A stretch of DNA of 64,000 bases. Source: an uncultured Pelagibacteraceae bacterium (GTDB taxonomy: Bacteria > Pseudomonadota > Alphaproteobacteria > Pelagibacterales > Pelagibacteraceae). How positions within the stretch are numbered: position 1 is the first letter of the stretch; every line of letters begins with the position of its first letter. This document shows, in pieces, positions 30,150-40,411 of the stretch. A model generated the notes under the pieces. It searched no databases. It had not been told where the DNA came from and saw only the letters and a list, made by a program, of their open reading frames with translations. Both the position numbers and the translations under genes were made by a program. The stretch spans positions 62,001-126,000 of the forward strand of contig CACKAJ010000003.1 in assembly GCA_902598125.1 (NCBI GenBank), read 5' to 3'.

Positions 30150-30886
30150 CTTTTTTCGGCAACTATTAAAACAGACCACGCTAATTTTTTAAACAGCCCA
30201 ACGTTAAATAAAAATTGATCAATATTTTTTAACACATTAAAGGTAATTGAATTTTTTGGTGAAGAATAAAAAGGAAAAAAAACTAAAGTTAAAAAACCAT
30301 AATATTTAATTTGAATTTTTTTAAAATGAGTATTAATTAAATTAAAGTCATGATTTACAAGAGGGTGTTCATCAAATGACCTCGAATTTGGAGTTAACCT
30401 TCTATACAAATTGATAAATGGATTAGTTCCTAAAGGTTCAATAAATAAAAATTTTCCACCAGGTTTTAAAATTCTTTTAATTTCTTTTAAGCATAATTCA
30501 ATGTTTAAATGATGCAAAATGCCAGTTCCGTAAACTAAATCAAAGGTATTTTCTTCAAATTTAGTTTTCTCACAATTATCGACTAAAAGTTCAATATTAG
30601 AGTTTGATGTTGAGATTTTTTTTGCTTTTTCAATTGAGACCTCTGAAATATCAATTCCAGTAATTTTTTTAGGTTTAAAAGTTACTACTTTTTCCAAAGA
30701 ATTTCCAACTCCACACCCATAATCAAGTAAGTGAGAATTCTTTGAATTCAATTTTAAAAAATCAAAAAAATCTTCATTTGAATTATAAATAGCTTTATAA
30801 AAAATATTTTCAAATCTTCCTTTTGTTCTTGATTGAAGATTATTATGAAATTCTTTTTCTCTAATATTTTTTTTCGTTAAACTCAT
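30146..30886 (-). CDS. Class I SAM-dependent methyltransferase
   Basis: LLDYGCGVGNSLEK, GIDISEVSIEKAK, YGTGILHHLN, KRILKPGGKFLFIEPLG. Confidence 0.87.
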   Translation of the reverse strand: MSLTKKNIREKEFHNNLQSRTKGRFENIFYKAIYNSNEDFFDFLKLNSKNSHLLDYGCGVGNSLEKVVTFKPKKITGIDISEVSIEKAKKISTSNSNIELLVDNCEKTKFEENTFDLVYGTGILHHLNIELCLKEIKRILKPGGKFLFIEPLGTNPFINLYRRLTPNSRSFDEHPLVNHDFNLINTHFKKIQIKYYGFLTLVFFPFYSSPKNSITFNVLKNIDQFLFNVGLFKKLAWSVLIVAEKS

Positions 30887-31473
30887 TATCGATCCTTTGT
30901 ATCTTGATCAATTGCATGATCTATACCTTTTCTTATATAATCATAACCTGTGTAAAGAGTTAAAAAAGCAGATAGCCATAAAAGAATAATACCAACAGTT
31001 TGAGCATTATAATCCTGAAAATTGATTATTTTATTTCCACTTTCACCAGTGAGTAGAATAGCAATAGAAACCATTTGAATAAACGTTTTTAGTTTTGATA
31101 AACTTGTTACTTGCATTGAAATCTGACCTTTTGCTAAAAATTCTCTCAGACCAGAAATTAAAATTTCTCTTGTTAATATTATTATTGCAGCAATTACCTC
31201 ATAATTTTTTATAGTTCCATTCATTACAAGCAGAATTAATGCAGCAGCTACAAGTATTTTATCAGCAATAGGGTCTAGCAATTCACCAAGTTTAGACTCT
31301 TCCTTAAACATTCTAGCTAGAAGTCCATCAAGGTAATCTGTAAAACTAGCAAGAGCGAATAAAAAAAATGGAATTAAATCGCCAAAAAAACCTGGGATAA
31401 AAAAAGTCAAAACAAATATAGGCACAATAATTATACGCCCTATAGTAAGAATATTAGGTATTTTTAATTTCAT
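30886..31473 (-). CDS. pgsA: CDP-diacylglycerol-glycerol-3-phosphate 3-phosphatidyltransferase
   Basis: CDP-OH-P motif DYLDGLLARMFKEESKLGELLDPIADK. Confidence 0.95.
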   Translation of the reverse strand: MKLKIPNILTIGRIIIVPIFVLTFFIPGFFGDLIPFFLFALASFTDYLDGLLARMFKEESKLGELLDPIADKILVAAALILLVMNGTIKNYEVIAAIIILTREILISGLREFLAKGQISMQVTSLSKLKTFIQMVSIAILLTGESGNKIINFQDYNAQTVGIILLWLSAFLTLYTGYDYIRKGIDHAIDQDTKDR

Positions 31474-31476
31474 AAT

Positions 31477-33315
31477 TTATTCGTGAAAGTAATTATATAT
31501 TTTATTTGCTATACTGTCTTCTATTCCTTCAATAGCCTTTAGATCTTCAAGGCTTGCTGACTCAACCGCTCTAGCTGAACCAAAATGATTCAATAGAGCT
31601 CTTTTTCTTTGTTTTCCAATCCCCTGAATTTGATCAAGAAGAGACTTACTTAAATTTTTCTTTCTTTTTGCCCTGTGTGTGCTTATAGCAAATCTATGGG
31701 CTTCATCTCTAAGTCTTTGAATAAAAAATAGAAGAGGATCATTTTTATTAAGTATAAACTCTTTATTTTTATAAAAGATTTTCTCTTCACCAGCATTTCT
31801 TCTTTTACCTTTAGCGACAGCTAGTACTGGTAAATCATGTAAACCTAGCTCATTTAAGACTTCTCTACTTACCGAATATTGTCCTTTACCTCCATCAATT
31901 AAAACCAGATCCGGAAGAGATAATGATCCTGTCCTCTCTTTCACTGCTTTTGAAAATCTTCTAAATAAAACTTCTTTCATCATTCCATAATCATCATTTT
32001 TTACTTTCTCGTCCTTGATATTGAATTTTCTATACCTTTTTTTAACAAAACCCTCATTACTAAAGCATATTAGTGCTCCAATAGAGTCTGTTCCTTGAAT
32101 ATGACTATTATCGTAAACTTCTATAAGATCTATATTATTATTAAGTTTAAATTTAGCGGCAAGAGACTCTATTAAATTATTATTCGTATCAGACTGAACT
32201 AGTTTTTGTTTTAAAGCTTGTTTTGCATTTTTTTCAGCCAGTTTTGAAATAGATACTTCATTTTTTGCTTTAGCTTTTTTAATTACTATCTGTTTCCTTT
32301 CTTTTGAGGAGAATGTTTTTTCGAGAAGTTTTTTCTCGTTAGTTTCTATGTTTGTGAGAATTAAAGCAGGTATAGTTTTGTTTTCATAAAATTGAGGTAA
32401 AAAAGATGATAAAATTTCCTCGATTTTATCATCTGTATCATGTTTCGGATAAAATGCTTGGTTGCCCCAGTTCTGTTTAGATCTAAAAAAGAAAACCTGA
32501 ATACAAGTTTTTCCAGTTTCCTTATAGATACTTATTACATCTGCTTCATTTAAATTTGTTTGGTTAATCTTTTGAGATGTTTGTATTTGGGTTAAAGCTT
32601 TTATTCTATCTCTTGCAATAGCTGCTTTTTCGTAATCAAGTTCTTTACTAGACTCTTCCATCTCTTTAGATAAGTTTTTTTGAATCCTTCTTGATTTACC
32701 TGAAATAAAATCTATCGCATCATTTACAGTAGATAAATAATCTTTTTCTTGAATATGTCCAACACAGGGTCCAGAGCATCTTTTAATTTGATAAAGAATG
32801 CACGGACGGTCTCTATTTTTGAAAACAGTATCATCACAAACCCTTAATTGAAAAATCTTTTGTAAAATTTTAATTGTCCAGTTGGCTGAACCTATTGATG
32901 CAAATGGACCAAAATAATAACCTGTTTTTGATTTTTTCCCTCTTAACTTAGTTAGTTGAGGCCATTTATCTTTATTACCAATATATATATATGGAAAAGA
33001 TTTATCGTCTCTCAATAAAATGTTGTACCGAGGTTTATGTTTTTTAATTAAGTTTGCTTCAAGCAATAAAGCCTCACTTTCATTACTTGTAGTAGTTGTT
33101 TCTAAGTTATGTGTGAGAGATAACATTCTTTCAGTTCTTATAGGCAGGTTTGAGTCTGTAACGTAACTTTTTAGCCTGTTCGGAATATTTTTTGCTTTGC
33201 CAATATAAAGAATTTCACCTGTAGAGCTTAACATTTTATATACTCCAGGATTTTTTGGAATTAATGGTATTTTATCTTTAATTACTTTTTTTCCTAGTTC
33301 TAAACTATTAATCAT
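31477..33315 (-). CDS. uvrC: Excinuclease ABC subunit C
   Basis: [38 protein letters not shown] motif; [12 protein letters not shown]-terminal HhH. Confidence 0.97.
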   Translation of the reverse strand: MINSLELGKKVIKDKIPLIPKNPGVYKMLSSTGEILYIGKAKNIPNRLKSYVTDSNLPIRTERMLSLTHNLETTTTSNESEALLLEANLIKKHKPRYNILLRDDKSFPYIYIGNKDKWPQLTKLRGKKSKTGYYFGPFASIGSANWTIKILQKIFQLRVCDDTVFKNRDRPCILYQIKRCSGPCVGHIQEKDYLSTVNDAIDFISGKSRRIQKNLSKEMEESSKELDYEKAAIARDRIKALTQIQTSQKINQTNLNEADVISIYKETGKTCIQVFFFRSKQNWGNQAFYPKHDTDDKIEEILSSFLPQFYENKTIPALILTNIETNEKKLLEKTFSSKERKQIVIKKAKAKNEVSISKLAEKNAKQALKQKLVQSDTNNNLIESLAAKFKLNNNIDLIEVYDNSHIQGTDSIGALICFSNEGFVKKRYRKFNIKDEKVKNDDYGMMKEVLFRRFSKAVKERTGSLSLPDLVLIDGGKGQYSVSREVLNELGLHDLPVLAVAKGKRRNAGEEKIFYKNKEFILNKNDPLLFFIQRLRDEAHRFAISTHRAKRKKNLSKSLLDQIQGIGKQRKRALLNHFGSARAVESASLEDLKAIEGIEDSIANKIYNYFHE

Positions 33316-33707
33316 ATTTTAGTCTTTGATACTGCAATACCTACAGATTTGGTTTTTTTTAGTATATCTAGCTTTTCTAATTTTAAACTTATTTTTTTTA
33401 CAAGTTTGTTTTTAAAAATAATATTAAAAATATTTTCTGCCAAATCCTCAAGTAATTCGTGGTGTGTTGAATTTGTGAGATTTTCAATTTTTTTTACAAC
33501 TTCTTCATAATTTATAATTGAATTTAAGTCTTTACTGTTTGGAGATACATAAGGATCTGTCAAAATTTCAATATTAAATTTAACCCTCTGCTTCCTTTTT
33601 TTCTCAAAATTATGTATTCCGATGAAAATCTTCAAAGTAAGATCTTTGATGATTATTTTTCTTTTGTATTTAAATTTTTCTTTTTTTTTAAATTTTATTA
33701 TTTTCAT
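33312..33707 (-). CDS. folB: Dihydroneopterin aldolase
   Basis: [51 protein letters not shown]. Confidence 0.9.
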   Translation of the reverse strand: MKIIKFKKKEKFKYKRKIIIKDLTLKIFIGIHNFEKKRKQRVKFNIEILTDPYVSPNSKDLNSIINYEEVVKKIENLTNSTHHELLEDLAENIFNIIFKNKLVKKISLKLEKLDILKKTKSVGIAVSKTKI

Positions 33708-34459
33708 TCTTTTGCATTAATTATATCAGGCGTTTGCCATGCCAGTCTTTGCCCACCATCAATATTAATTATTTCTCCAGTTATACTTTTACTTTCAATA
33801 AGAAATTTTACCCCATTACAGATATTTTCTAAATCTACTTTTTTTCTTAATATTATCGAGCTCCACTGTTTCTTAAAATGTTTTTCAGATTGTCTTTTGT
33901 TTTTTAAAGTAGGACCAGGTGAGATACCATTTACTCTTATATTAGGAGCCAGTTTCATAGCTGAGGTTTTTGTTAAAATTGCTAGAGAAGATTTGCTTAA
34001 AGTGTATGAGAAAAAAAAGGGAGTTAGCTTTTCGACTCTTTGATCAATAATATTGATAACACATCCCTCTTTATCTCTCATTAGTTTACTGAAGTTTTTA
34101 GTTAGAATAGCAGGCGCTTTTATATTAACATTAATATGCTTTAAAAATGATTTATCAGAGAAATTTTCAAGATTATCGTTTTCAAAAACAGAAGCATTAT
34201 TAATTAGACAATCTAAACCTTTCATCTTCGTATACGCGTTCTTAACTAAACTATTAGTTTGTTTATAATTATTTAAATCTGCTTTTAATAAATAAGTTTC
34301 GGCCCCAAGATTTTCTAGTTCTTTTTTTAATTTTAAAGCACTGTTTTTAGATCTATTGTAATGAATAACAATTTTTGTATCAAAATTTACAAGACTTTTT
34401 GCAATTGCAGCGCCTATTCTTGTGGCTCCGCCGGTAATGATTATTTTTTTGGCTTCCAT
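33704..34459 (-). CDS. Short-chain dehydrogenase/reductase, pteridine-reductase (FolM/PTR1)-like
   Basis: TGX3RXG motif [19 protein letters not shown] catalytic Yxxx[11 protein letters not shown]; adjacent to folB. Confidence 0.85.
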   Translation of the reverse strand: MEAKKIIITGGATRIGAAIAKSLVNFDTKIVIHYNRSKNSALKLKKELENLGAETYLLKADLNNYKQTNSLVKNAYTKMKGLDCLINNASVFENDNLENFSDKSFLKHINVNIKAPAILTKNFSKLMRDKEGCVINIIDQRVEKLTPFFFSYTLSKSSLAILTKTSAMKLAPNIRVNGISPGPTLKNKRQSEKHFKKQWSSIILRKKVDLENICNGVKFLIESKSITGEIINIDGGQRLAWQTPDIINAKE

Positions 34460-36612
34460 TTTTTTATTGCTTTTTTAGGTTTTGTTCCTGGCATACCCAT
34501 TGTAGATCTTCCTTTTGGGTAAACCTTGCTTTTTAAATTATATTGAGAAATTTTTGGATTTAAAGTTATTTCAAGTTCACTTGCTTCCAACTTTCTCATT
34601 TCATCTCTCAATTTTGCGGCTTCCTCAAATTCCAAGTTTGATGCAGCTTCCTTCATTTTTCTGTTTAATGCTTTTAGATGCTTTTTTAAGTTTCCACCTA
34701 CGTTTGAACCTTCACTAATTTTTACGTAATCTTTTTCGTAAACAGATTCTAAAATATCACTTATTTCTTTTTTAACTGACTCTGCAGTAATTCCATTTTT
34801 TTTATTATATTCTAATTGTTTATTTCTTCTTCTCTCTGTTTCCTTTATAGCTTTATCAATACTTTTTGTGACTTTATCTGCATATAAAATTACTTTACCA
34901 TCTACATTACGAGCAGCTCTTCCGATTGTTTGTATTAAAGAAGTTTCTGATCTTAAAAAACCTTCTTTATCTGCATCTAATATAGCCACCAAAGCACACT
35001 CAGGAATATCTAATCCTTCTCTCAATAAGTTTATACCAACAAGAATATCAAATACTCCCATTCTTAAATCTCTTATTATTTCAATTCTTTCAAGAGTATC
35101 TATATCGGAGTGCATGTATCTTACTTTCAGACCATTTTCATGTAGATATTCAGTAAGATCTTCTGCCATTTTTTTTGTGAGAGTTGTGACAAGAACTCTG
35201 TAACCTTTTTTTACAATTTCTTTTGCCTCATGCATAAGATCATCCACTTGCGTTTTAGCTGGTCTTACCTCTACTGGGGGATCTATTAAACCCGTAGGTC
35301 TAATGATTTGATCAATATGTTTGTTACTGGTTTGTTTAAGTTCCCATGGTCCAGGAGTAGCAGAAACAAATACCGTTTGGGTTCTCATTAAATCCCACTC
35401 CTCAAACTTTAAAGGTCTGTTGTCCATACAGGATGGAAGCCTAAATCCATACTCAGCCAACGTACTCTTTCTTGTGCGATCTCCTTTATACATTCCATTC
35501 AATTGAGGAACAGTTACGTGACTTTCATCTACAAATATAATTGCGTTATCCGGGAAATATTCAAAAAGAGTAGGCGGAGGTTCTCCAGCTTTTCTTCCAG
35601 ATAAAAATCTTGAATAATTTTCAATACCTGCACAAGTTCCTGTCGCTTCAATCATTTCTAGATCAAATTTAGTTCTTTCTCTTAGTCGCTGTTCTTCTAA
35701 AAGCTTATTATTTTCTCTATGTTTTTTTAAAGTTTCAGCTAATTCAGATTTTATTTGTCTTATAGCTTGTTCGATAGTTGGTTTAGGAGTTATGTAGTGG
35801 CTATTAGCGTAAATTTTTATAATAGAGTAATCATTTGTTTTATCACCAGTAAGTGGATCAAATTCTTCAATTTTTTCTAGTTTATTAAAATTAAAACTTA
35901 CTCTCCAGGCTCTATCCTCCAAATGTGATGGGAAGATTTCTAAATTTTCTCCTCTTACTCTAAAAGTTCCTCTAAAAAAATTTTGATCATTTCTTTTGTA
36001 CTGTAAATTTATAAAAGCTCTAATTAAATCGTCTCGTTCATACTCATAATTCTTTTTCAAAGTAATTGTCATTTTTGAGTATGCCTCTACAGAACCTAAA
36101 CCATAAATACATGATACACTTGCAACAATAATTACATCATCTCTTTCCAACAAAGATCTTGTTGCCGAGTGTCTCATACGATCAATTTGCTCATTTATTG
36201 AAGCTTCTTTTTCTATATAAGTATCAGATCTAGGAACGTATGCTTCTGGAGTGTAGTAATCGTAATACGAAACAAAATATTCTACAGCATTATCTGGGAA
36301 AAAACTTTTAAACTCTCCGTACAACTGAGCAGCTAAAGTTTTATTTGGCGCTAGAATTAGAGCTGGCCTATTAGCCTTTTCTATAACTTTTGCCATTGTA
36401 AAAGTTTTACCCGATCCAGTAACCCCTAAAAGCACTTGTTCTTGTTTGTTATCTTTTAAGTTTTTTAATATTTGCTTTATAGCCTCTGGTTGGTCACCGC
36501 TAGGTTGAAAATCACTTTTTATTTTAAAGTTAATACCTCCCTCTAACTTCTTAATTTTTTTTGAGTTATTAACTTCTAGATCAGCCAATTTTTCTTGATA
36601 AGTATTTTGCAT
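34441..36612 (-). CDS. uvrB: Excinuclease ABC subunit B
   Basis: [40 protein letters not shown]-terminal UVR motif. Confidence 0.97.
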   Translation of the reverse strand: MQNTYQEKLADLEVNNSKKIKKLEGGINFKIKSDFQPSGDQPEAIKQILKNLKDNKQEQVLLGVTGSGKTFTMAKVIEKANRPALILAPNKTLAAQLYGEFKSFFPDNAVEYFVSYYDYYTPEAYVPRSDTYIEKEASINEQIDRMRHSATRSLLERDDVIIVASVSCIYGLGSVEAYSKMTITLKKNYEYERDDLIRAFINLQYKRNDQNFFRGTFRVRGENLEIFPSHLEDRAWRVSFNFNKLEKIEEFDPLTGDKTNDYSIIKIYANSHYITPKPTIEQAIRQIKSELAETLKKHRENNKLLEEQRLRERTKFDLEMIEATGTCAGIENYSRFLSGRKAGEPPPTLFEYFPDNAIIFVDESHVTVPQLNGMYKGDRTRKSTLAEYGFRLPSCMDNRPLKFEEWDLMRTQTVFVSATPGPWELKQTSNKHIDQIIRPTGLIDPPVEVRPAKTQVDDLMHEAKEIVKKGYRVLVTTLTKKMAEDLTEYLHENGLKVRYMHSDIDTLERIEIIRDLRMGVFDILVGINLLREGLDIPECALVAILDADKEGFLRSETSLIQTIGRAARNVDGKVILYADKVTKSIDKAIKETERRRNKQLEYNKKNGITAESVKKEISDILESVYEKDYVKISEGSNVGGNLKKHLKALNRKMKEAASNLEFEEAAKLRDEMRKLEASELEITLNPKISQYNLKSKVYPKGRSTMGMPGTKPKKAIKKWKPKK

Positions 36613-36650
36613 TTTGTGTTAATAATAAATTAATTATATTATAAATTTCA

Positions 36651-37838
36651 ATGAGCATAGTTTCCAATAGTTTAAAACGTATAAAACCGTCGCCTACAAT
36701 AGCAGTTACCTCAAAAGCTAGAGAAATGAGAGCTGCCGGAAAGGATGTTATAGGTTTAGGGGCTGGAGAACCTGATTTTGACACTCCAGATAATATTAAA
36801 GAAGCAGCAATAGAAGCGATTAGAAAAGGCGATACAAAATATACTGCAGTGGATGGAACCCCAGCGTTAAAAAAAGCTATCCAAGCAAAATTTTCTAGAG
36901 AAAATGATTTATCATATGAGCTTGATCAAATTTCAGTTGGAACTGGTGGAAAGCAAGTTTTATATAACGCTTTTATGGCAACCATAAATAAAGGTGACGA
37001 GGTAATTATTCCAGCTCCTTATTGGGTTTCTTATCCTGACATTGTTTTGTTAGCTGGGGGAAAGCCCAAAATAATTAAATGTGATGAAAAAAATAATTTT
37101 AAATTAACACCGGAAAAATTAACAAAAGCAGTTTCAAAGAAAACAAAGTGGATAATTATAAACTCTCCATCTAATCCTACAGGCTCTGGCTATACTAAAG
37201 ATGAGATAGTAGCTTTATCAAAGATTTTAGTAAAATATAAAAATTTATATATTTTAAGTGACGATATTTACGAACATATTACTTATGACGGTTTTAAATT
37301 TTTTACAATTGCCCAAATTGAAAAATTAAAAAGCAGAACTTTAACTATGAATGGAGTGAGTAAATCTTACTCAATGACTGGCTGGAGAATAGGTTATGCT
37401 GCTGGCCCAAAAGAAATTATTAAAGCGATGGCTAAAATTCAATCTCAATCAACTAGTAATCCCACATCTATAAGTCAAGCAGCTGCAGTAGAAGCTTTGA
37501 ACGGAACGCAAGACTTTATTTTAGAAAGATCAAATTCTTTTAAAGAAAGAAGAAATTTTGTTGTTGATAGTTTAAATAACATAAAAGGTATAAGCTGTTT
37601 AAGTCCTGAAGGAGCTTTTTATGTTTTTCCTAATTGCAAAAAATTATTGAACAACAAAACTAAACTAAAAACTGATAAAGACTTTGTGGAAAAGTTGTTG
37701 GAAAAAGCCGAGGTAGCTGTAGTACAAGGTTCTGCTTTTGGTTTAGAAGGTTACTTTAGAATATCTTATGCCACGTCAATGGATAATTTAAAGAAAGCAA
37801 TGGAAAGAATTAAATCTTTTTGTGATAGCCTTAATTAG
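36651..37838 (+). CDS. aspC: Aspartate aminotransferase (class I PLP)
   Basis: GAGEPDFDTPDNIKEAA, NSPSNPTGSGYTKDE, SKSYSMTGWRIGYAAGP. Confidence 0.93.
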   Translation: MSIVSNSLKRIKPSPTIAVTSKAREMRAAGKDVIGLGAGEPDFDTPDNIKEAAIEAIRKGDTKYTAVDGTPALKKAIQAKFSRENDLSYELDQISVGTGGKQVLYNAFMATINKGDEVIIPAPYWVSYPDIVLLAGGKPKIIKCDEKNNFKLTPEKLTKAVSKKTKWIIINSPSNPTGSGYTKDEIVALSKILVKYKNLYILSDDIYEHITYDGFKFFTIAQIEKLKSRTLTMNGVSKSYSMTGWRIGYAAGPKEIIKAMAKIQSQSTSNPTSISQAAAVEALNGTQDFILERSNSFKERRNFVVDSLNNIKGISCLSPEGAFYVFPNCKKLLNNKTKLKTDKDFVEKLLEKAEVAVVQGSAFGLEGYFRISYATSMDNLKKAMERIKSFCDSLN

Positions 37839-38781
37839 ACTCAGATAAATATTTTTCAGCTTCAAGTGCAGACATACAGCCCATACCAGCAGCTGTAACA
37901 GCTTGTCTGAAAATTTTGTCTTTTACATCACCCGCCGCAAATACTCCTGGAATATTTGTAGCCGTCGAGTCAGGTTGAGTTATGAGGTATCCTTCTTTAT
38001 CCATTTTTAATTGATCTTTGAACAAAGATGTAGCTGGATCATGACCTATAGCAATAAATAAACCGTCAACTTTAAGATCTTTAACTTTATTATCTTTTAC
38101 ATTTTTAATTTTTAATGCATTCACAGTTTTAGGCTCTTTTGTACCTAATACGTCTTCAACAACACTGTCCCAAATAATTTCTATTTTTTTGTTTGCTTTT
38201 AATTTTGCTTGAAGCATTTTTTCTGCTCTTAATTCATTTCTTCTATGAATTAGATAAACTTTTGAAGCAAACTTAGTTAGAAACATTGCTTCTTCAACAG
38301 CTGCGTTTCCTCCGCCAACTACAGCTACATCTTTTTCTTTAAAGAAAAATCCATCGCACGTAGCGCAAGCTGAAACTCCGAACCCCCTAAATTCCTGCTC
38401 AGACTTCAAATTTAACCATCTAGCTTGTGCGCCTGTGGAAATTATGAAACTATCTGCAGTGTAAATTTGTCCGCTATCACCAGTTGCTGTGAAAGGTTTT
38501 TTCGTTAAATCAACTTTACTTATGTGATCTTGTATCATTTCTGTTCCAACAGCTTCCGCTTGGCCTTTCATTTCATCCATAAGCCAAGGGCCTTGAATCA
38601 CTTTTGAGTACCCAGGATAATTTTCAACATCTGTAGTAGTTGTTAACTGTCCTCCAGGTTGAGAACCATGAACAAGTATGGGTTTAAGCATAGCTCTAGC
38701 CGCATAAATAGCCGCCGTATAACCAGCTGGACCAGATCCAAGAATTAACACTTTTGTATGCTTTGATGATTTATTACTCAT
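37831..38781 (-). CDS. trxB: Thioredoxin-disulfide reductase
   Basis: CATCDGFFF active site, GSGPAGYTAAIYAARA, FAAGDVKDKIFRQAVTAAGMGCMSA. Confidence 0.97.
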   Translation of the reverse strand: MSNKSSKHTKVLILGSGPAGYTAAIYAARAMLKPILVHGSQPGGQLTTTTDVENYPGYSKVIQGPWLMDEMKGQAEAVGTEMIQDHISKVDLTKKPFTATGDSGQIYTADSFIISTGAQARWLNLKSEQEFRGFGVSACATCDGFFFKEKDVAVVGGGNAAVEEAMFLTKFASKVYLIHRRNELRAEKMLQAKLKANKKIEIIWDSVVEDVLGTKEPKTVNALKIKNVKDNKVKDLKVDGLFIAIGHDPATSLFKDQLKMDKEGYLITQPDSTATNIPGVFAAGDVKDKIFRQAVTAAGMGCMSALEAEKYLSESN

Positions 38782-38805
38782 AATGTAAAGGTTATATAGT
38801 AACTA

Positions 38806-39759
38806 ATGTTAGAATTAAAAGCACTTCTTTTAACGCAAGGTATGCACGGAATGGTAAGCCAAGTTGAAGGATTAGCTAAGGCTCTAGGTCTAAATTATAA
38901 ACACCAAAAAATTGAATTAAAATCTTTTTGGAATCTTATCCCACCGCGAATCAGTCCAATTTCAGAAAATTTGGTAAAAAATAAATTCGTTTGTGATTGC
39001 AAAGTAATTATATCTTGTGGAAGAAAAAGTGTAATACCATCAATAGCATTAAAAAAGAGACTAGGAAATGAAATTTTTAATATTCATATCCAAGATCCAA
39101 AAATATCATTCAAACATTTTGATCTTATTGTAAGCCCAGAACACGACAACCTAAAAGGTGAAAATATTATTAATACTACTGGTGCTATTCATTATTTAAC
39201 TAAGAAAGAAATTATGGATAATTCACATTATTTAGCAATTGAAAAAGATAAGAGGAAAGAACTAGTAGCCTTTATTATTGGTGGACCAAATAAATATTAC
39301 AAATATTCTGAAAAACAAATTCATGAACTATTTAACAAAGTAAAAACCTTGTTCACTCCAGATAAATTTAAGATTATCGTCATACCTTCTTATCGAACAC
39401 CTGAAAATATTTTAAAAATGGCCTTTAATACCTTCAATGATGATCATCATGTGGTAAAAACTATTGATAAAAAAGCTTATCTTTCTGCGTTAGCAATTTC
39501 TAATTATATTGTTGTTACATGTGACTCTACGTCAATGATTTCAGAGGCCGCAATTACAGGTAAGCCAGTTTATATTGCAATGATGAGGTCGTTTAAGCCT
39601 ACAGGAAGATTTAAAAAATTTTATTCACAATTAAGAGATTTAGGTATAACAAGAGAATTAGGAAACAGCGTTGAAAATTGGAGTTATAATAAATTAAGTG
39701 AGGTAACCAGAATAGCTCCAATTGTAAAAACAAAAATGAAAAAAAATGGAATTATTTAA
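38806..39759 (+). CDS. ELM1/DUF1022-family protein (mitochondrial fission ELM1-like)
   Basis: TQGMHGMVSQVEGLAKALG, IISCGRKSVIPSIALKK, FNIHIQDPKISFKHFDLIVSPEHD. Confidence 0.82.
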   Translation: MLELKALLLTQGMHGMVSQVEGLAKALGLNYKHQKIELKSFWNLIPPRISPISENLVKNKFVCDCKVIISCGRKSVIPSIALKKRLGNEIFNIHIQDPKISFKHFDLIVSPEHDNLKGENIINTTGAIHYLTKKEIMDNSHYLAIEKDKRKELVAFIIGGPNKYYKYSEKQIHELFNKVKTLFTPDKFKIIVIPSYRTPENILKMAFNTFNDDHHVVKTIDKKAYLSALAISNYIVVTCDSTSMISEAAITGKPVYIAMMRSFKPTGRFKKFYSQLRDLGITRELGNSVENWSYNKLSEVTRIAPIVKTKMKKNGII

Positions 39760-40411
39760 ATCTTTAGAAACTAGAACGAAACTATTTAGAGATCCTTTTA
39801 AACATTTTGAAATAAATGAGCCACTAACACAAAACGCTATAGATGAGATTTGTAATGCTGATATTATTGATCCAAGAAAACAAAATTTAAAATACGATGG
39901 CACAAGAGCTTTAGACGGCGGAGAAGGTGCTTTTCGAGAAGGAATAAAAGATGGAGGGAAAGCAAAAAAACTTAGATGTTATGTCACTAAAGAAAACTCA
40001 AACCAATTTCCTAACTTGACGAAATTTATTGAAGAATTGAGATCACCCGAGGTTTATAAGAAGATAGGTTTATTAATTGGAAAAGATTTGAGAAATTCCT
40101 ATGTAAGACTAGAAGTAATTAGTGACAGAGAAGGTTTTTGGCTTAAACCACATTGTGATATAAAAGAGAAACTAATGTCTTCAATAGTTTTTGTTAATCT
40201 ACATAATGAGTCAGAAAATTTAGGGACTGATTTCTATGATGAAAAATTAAATAAAGTTAAAACTGTTCCGTATAAACATAATTACGGATACTTCTTTACT
40301 AGTGGACCAAACACTTGGCATGGCATGGAGAAAAAAGAAATTAAAAAAGAAAGACGTTGTATTCAAATAAATTACGTTACTTTTGAAACTGATTGGAAAG
40401 TAAAAAGTTAA
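39746..40411 (+). CDS. Putative 2OG-Fe(II) oxygenase-fold protein
   Basis: HxD ([10 protein letters not shown]) ... distal H (NTWHGME) ... R ([10 protein letters not shown]) arrangement typical of 2OG-Fe(II) dioxygenases. Confidence 0.65.
   Translation: MELFKSLETRTKLFRDPFKHFEINEPLTQNAIDEICNADIIDPRKQNLKYDGTRALDGGEGAFREGIKDGGKAKKLRCYVTKENSNQFPNLTKFIEELRSPEVYKKIGLLIGKDLRNSYVRLEVISDREGFWLKPHCDIKEKLMSSIVFVNLHNESENLGTDFYDEKLNKVKTVPYKHNYGYFFTSGPNTWHGMEKKEIKKERRCIQINYVTFETDWKVKS

Noticed and set aside
33612-34043. 143-aa plus-strand ORF
   Set aside because: Antisense to folB and the SDR gene; Phe-rich, no domain-like sequence; explained by AT-rich antisense reading
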